Source: Isoetes taiwanensis
Lineage: Eukaryota > Streptophyta > Lycopodiopsida > Isoetales > Isoetaceae
DNA length: 64,000 nt
Direction of reading: 5' to 3'
NCBI GenBank assembly: GCA_021234155.1
Contig: JAJEKV010000035.1
Span: 6,385,891-6,449,890, forward strand
Both the position numbers and the translations under genes were made by a program. Numbering within the stretch: the first letter of the stretch is position 1; each line of letters starts with the position of its first letter. The notes below the pieces were generated by a model, which made no database searches, was not told where the DNA came from, and was given only the letters and a program-made list of their open reading frames with translations. Below, piece by piece: positions 60,687 to 64,000 of the stretch.

Positions 60687-61170
60687 AACACAAAATCACG
60701 AAGGGGGGATTTTTGAGAAAAGGGTATTAACAATATGGGATATTAAATTACAAGGTCACAAAAGGAGGATGGTTGAGACGAGGGGTATGAACGGAAACAT
60801 AAAAGGAGTATGAACGGAAAAGGAGTATAAACATAAAAGGGGTATGAACGGAATAAATGGATATTAAATATAGGGGGATATTAAACATAAAAGGGGGATG
60901 GTTGAGAAGAGGGGTATGAACGGAATAAAGGGTATGAACGGAATAAGGGTATATTAAACTACAAAATCACAAAGGGGGATTGTTCCTAGAAAGGGGTATG
61001 AACATTATTTGTGAGAAAAGGGGTATGACCATTGCATATGGCAATGGGGGATATAAAAAAAATTTCAAATAAGGGGATATTAATCTACAAAATCACAACG
61101 GGGGGATTGTGGCCAAATACCCCGTTTCTGAAAATCATGTCCATTCCACGAATAGGGGGATTTTAAGGGG
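60687..61170. repeat. G-rich tandem repeat, right part
   Basis: Repeated GGGGTATGAACGGAATAA, GGGGATGGTTGAGAAGAG, TATTAAACTACAAAATCACA and GGGGGATTGTT phrases in irregular order with roughly 25-75 bp periods. The phrase GATATTAATCTACAAAATCA at about 61078 is the uninterrupted form of the site into which the element at 58038-60686 inserted. Confidence 0.85.
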
Positions 61171-61176
61171 TTTTTT

Positions 61177-61910
61177 ATGGGGGATTTTAAGGAGGATATG
61201 GGCATCGTTTTTGATGTGATCTGGTGTTGGTCTCTTAGGAGGCTTATGTTTAAAGTGATGATGCAGACAATTGTGCTTTATGGTTGCGCAGCTTGGGGGC
61301 CAGGTTTAGCCAAGGCAAAGTGGATGGAAATTGAACAGGTACAGAAGAGATTTTTGCTAGAGGAGCTGGGGGTAAAAGTCCAAACTCCTTATGAGATGTA
61401 AAGGCGGGATTGTATCCGCTGGAGGTGGAAGCGTTGTTTCAAACTCTTACCTACTATCAGAGGGTACAGAGCATGGGGGATAATAGGATACCTAAGCAAG
61501 CCTTGATAGAATCTCAAACACAACATCGTGCAGGGTGGTATACTCACCTTGTGGATTGGGTGGTTTTTTGGGGTATGGATCTTGATGATCTCCCACTTAC
61601 AGATGTAGGTTCACGTGCATATGTGATTGAGCGGGCGATTGGCGATATTGGGGTAAAGTGAAATTTCTATAGACAAGAAGTTAATGCTATGGTAGTATAG
61701 GAAGAGCAAACCTACCTAAAGATGGAGCTTAGCCGGAAAAAACGGCAATTAATTGCTAAATTCAGACTTAGTTCTCATTCTTTGCAGATTGAAAAGGGAC
61801 GAGAACAAGGGACTTCCAGAGAGCTGCGTTTCTGCCCATGTTGTTTTAAAGCACAAGTGGAGGATGAAGACCATGCACAAGTGGTGGCTGGACTAAGGAA
61901 GGACTAGTTG
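61177..61910 (+). pseudogene. LINE (non-LTR retrotransposon) ORF2 3' fragment
   Basis: Read in two frames joined near 61400: LRRLMFKVMMQTIVLYGCAA, WMEIEQVQKRFLLEELGVKV and QTPYEM, then YPLEVEALFQTLTYYQRVQS, GDNRIPKQAL, and after a stop at 61661 RFCPCCFKAQVEDEDHAQ. The LYGC..WG, IE.VQK.FL, (K/Q)TPY, PLE..AL and C..C...VEDE.H order is that of the region C-terminal to the reverse transcriptase in plant LINEs. Only this part remains, as expected for 5' truncation by target-primed reverse transcription. One frameshift and stops mark it as dead. No A tail is evident. Confidence 0.75.
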
Positions 61911-62420
61911 GCAAGGCTCTTGAAGCGTGGAGTAAGCGCAGAACAAATTCAGTGTGGTGTATCATGTGTGTAAAGTAATTGATACTTGACGGGGTGCTTG
62001 AAATTAACAAATTGGCATTGGGCTTTAGTGTTGTTTTGTTGGTGGTTGAATGAACAAATGGCCTTGGGTAAGGACGTCTAGTTTGTGCCTAAGTTATAAG
62101 AAACAAAGTAATTCATGCATGTAATTAGCTTGGTTTGGGAATTCCGCCTTAACTCCCAAGGGATTTTTGGTATGGGGACTTCTTACAACTCCCAGGAAAA
62201 ATTCCTATACCTAATGATCATTTCCAACCTAGAACTTCTTACAATGGAACATAATGCAACTTTCTTGAAAATAAAAAATCAACGAGATTGCACATTCGAA
62301 AATGTTCAGTTTCTTTCCTCCTCCCTCTTTAAATCTTTAAAGACTACTTGCTTGTAGTAGTATGCATAAATAGGTGAATTGCATCTAACACGATGAATCG
62401 GTGAATTGCATCTTTATGGT
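61911..62420. other. Non-coding stretch
   Basis: No gene recognised between the LINE fragment and the hairpin repeat. Short ORFs lack motifs. Confidence 0.4.
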
Positions 62421-62605
62421 TTTTTCGGTTGCCCCTAAGAGGGCAAACCTCTGGTCATGTGGGGTTTATGGTATATTCTAAGTATATGCCAATATATACC
62501 CAGAATATGCCATAAACTGCTCCAAACCTACTATCATGTGTAAACTGGGGGTCGCCCCCGTTGCTGGGCAGCCCAGCAACGACTCTGAAAACCGGGTAAC
62601 CAGAA
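62421..62605. repeat. Dispersed hairpin repeat (GGTTGCCCCTAG family), copy 3
   Basis: CGGTTGCCCCTAAGAGGGCA, then the stem GGTATATTCT against AGAATATGCC, ACTGCTCCAAACC, TGTAAACTGGGGGTCGCCCC and a third perfect fold-back CGTTGCTGGGC-A-GCCCAGCAACG. This is the most complete of the three copies. Confidence 0.7.
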
Positions 62606-64000
62606 TAGTGTCCATAGGTTTCGAGGCATTATCTCTGCTGCTGGCCTCTGAGATTAGGATAGGATATTAGCAGAACTTACAAATCTCTACCAACTATTAC
62701 AGCGTAGACCTCATCTATTATTTGTCTGAGATGGTCAATCCAATTGTTGAGCAAGAAGGGGGATGCGATGCCACAGAGACATGAATTCAAGGTTCTATTC
62801 ACGAGAACACTAAACTAATCAGTTACATACACAATTCGATCGAGGTGCGCTTGTGGACGGGCTGGTACATGAATGTAGCGGAACTACAAATTGATTGTAA
62901 GAACATGATAGGGGTCTATTTCAATTTAAATATAGATTGTAAAAACATGATTTCACGGTTAGATTTAGGCCACTTCACCTTCAAGAAATTGGACCCTCTG
63001 TGCACAGCACCTTGTTTTTCTTGTTCGTTTTTAAACCTTTGTTCCTACAAATTTGTCCGATGAAGGATTGGACCATTTGGGAGAGCAATGAAATCAATTG
63101 AGTGCACATTTATAAGGCACATAATAAATTAAATGTTGATGTAATCTTCTTTCTAGTCAGCCAATTGGAATACTATGCATCCTCAAAGTGGACACTTCCC
63201 TCAGGCATTTTGTAGACAATGGCTTCTTTTCGTCGAGTAAGAAAAGGGACACATGCATCACTCTTTATATGCCCCATTAAGGTGGGAATAGAGCCTTAGA
63301 AAATGATGGTCTTTATCATATAGCTTGAAAATATTGTTCCTCTTGCCAAACATGTATTGTTATAAGCCAGATGATTAAATTCCATTCTATTAATCTTGCT
63401 CTAGCAAATCCATGGAAGTCGAGGAGATATGCAACTTGCGTTCCATTTATCTTTTATAGCTTATAATTGTACTTGGTTATCAGTTGCACTTCCAAAGTCC
63501 ATATAGAATTATGTCAATGTTGGAATAACCATTAGCGAATTGAAATATTATAGCGCTAAGTCCAACATTATTTATAATGGGGCTTTCGAGAAGAAGAAGG
63601 AGAGAGCATAGAAGGTTGTTTAAATTCCCATTAGATATATCAGATTGTTTTGGCTCATCGTACAAGGTGCAGTGGTTTTGATAAAGTGGCAAGGCAACGT
63701 TTGCCATCTCATCTATACCATCATGGCATAAACTAATGCTCATACATGAATGATTCATAAGAAATTGAACAAACTGAACAAACCTTCAAATCATGCCATT
63801 ATTCATTAGGGGTTTTAACAAATTATTTCTAGTTTTAATAAACCGGTGCTAGTTTTAATAAACCACTATGGCATACAAGGCTTGTATTGAAATCATCTCA
63901 TAAACTATATAGAGTTTTAGCAAACCATTATATCATTAGTAACCAACATTAATAACCATATTGTAAGCCACTATTAGTTTAGACAAACCACTACAGCATG
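62606..64000. other. Non-coding right end; degenerate repeats at 63790-64000
   Basis: No gene recognised. 62895-62950 has the direct repeat GATTGTAA(G/A)AACATGAT. 63790-64000 contains imperfect repeats of TTTTAATAAACCACTATGGC and TTTAGCAAACCATTA, running off the right edge. Confidence 0.5.

Noticed and set aside
57926-61170. LTR pair suggested by GGGGGAT-TGTTGAG junctions
   Set aside because: No matching second LTR, primer-binding site or target duplication could be found; kept only as a G-rich repeat.

Overview
The window looks like nuclear DNA of a land plant with a repeat-rich genome. Spliceosomal introns, a trithorax (ATX1/2-type) histone methyltransferase fragment, a tandem-B3 protein, an HMA metal-binding protein, plant-type purple acid phosphatase exons, UNC-50 exons and a Ty1/copia element primed by initiator tRNA-Met all point that way. 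I cannot place it below 'land plant'. Genuine coding sequence is sparse, and most recognisable genes are fragments or carry 1-2 nt lesions.

Layout. 0-3 kb: minus-strand exons of an ATX1/2-like gene covering PHD and extended PHD, running off the left edge, with two apparent GC-AG introns and frame lesions. 5.3-6.3 kb: a tandem duplication, a SINE tail and a frameshifted HMA gene. 7.06-7.90 kb: an apparently intact three-exon, two-B3-domain gene (minus). 8.6 kb: a long perfect hairpin. 10.2-10.6 kb: an unrecognised exon (minus). 15.66-26.49 kb: a segment bounded by inverted CTACAAGAAATTT ends. It holds exon fragments of three unrelated host genes (an Ig/FN3-like repeat protein, purple acid phosphatase, UNC-50), all on the plus strand, plus a nested rolling-circle element. 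27.62-35.05 kb: a candidate canonical Helitron on the minus strand (CTAG end with hairpin, TC end, A|T insertion). It contains an RPA-like OB-fold segment and a nested MITE. 35.75-36.72 kb: two tandem paralogous small genes with duplicated TATA promoters. 36.86-45.22 kb: a DUF7869-like gene (minus) cut in one codon run by a 5.86-kb copia retrotransposon with a perfect 5-bp target duplication. 46.8-50.5 kb: an ORF with one in-frame stop, several tandem arrays, and a broken two-exon gene whose intron carries an array of GATCGC...GCGATC palindromes. 56.8-57.4 kb: coiled-coil exons. 58.04-60.69 kb: a second, larger Helentron-like element. 61.2-61.9 kb: a LINE 3' fragment.

The most unusual content is the pair of Helentron-like (Helitron2-like) non-autonomous elements at 18.16-19.29 and 58.04-60.69 kb. 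Both insert between T and T. Both are head-to-tail chains alternating a long (about 600-740 bp) and a short (about 350-390 bp) module. Every module junction forms a large hairpin whose arms differ between elements but remain complementary. For the larger element an empty-site relative lies 0.4 kb away in the same window. A separate dispersed repeat with the GGTTGCCCCTAG hairpin (16.1, 54.3, 62.4 kb) also shows a compensatory change.

All coordinates and motifs were read by eye. Family names rest on recall of motifs, with no database search.
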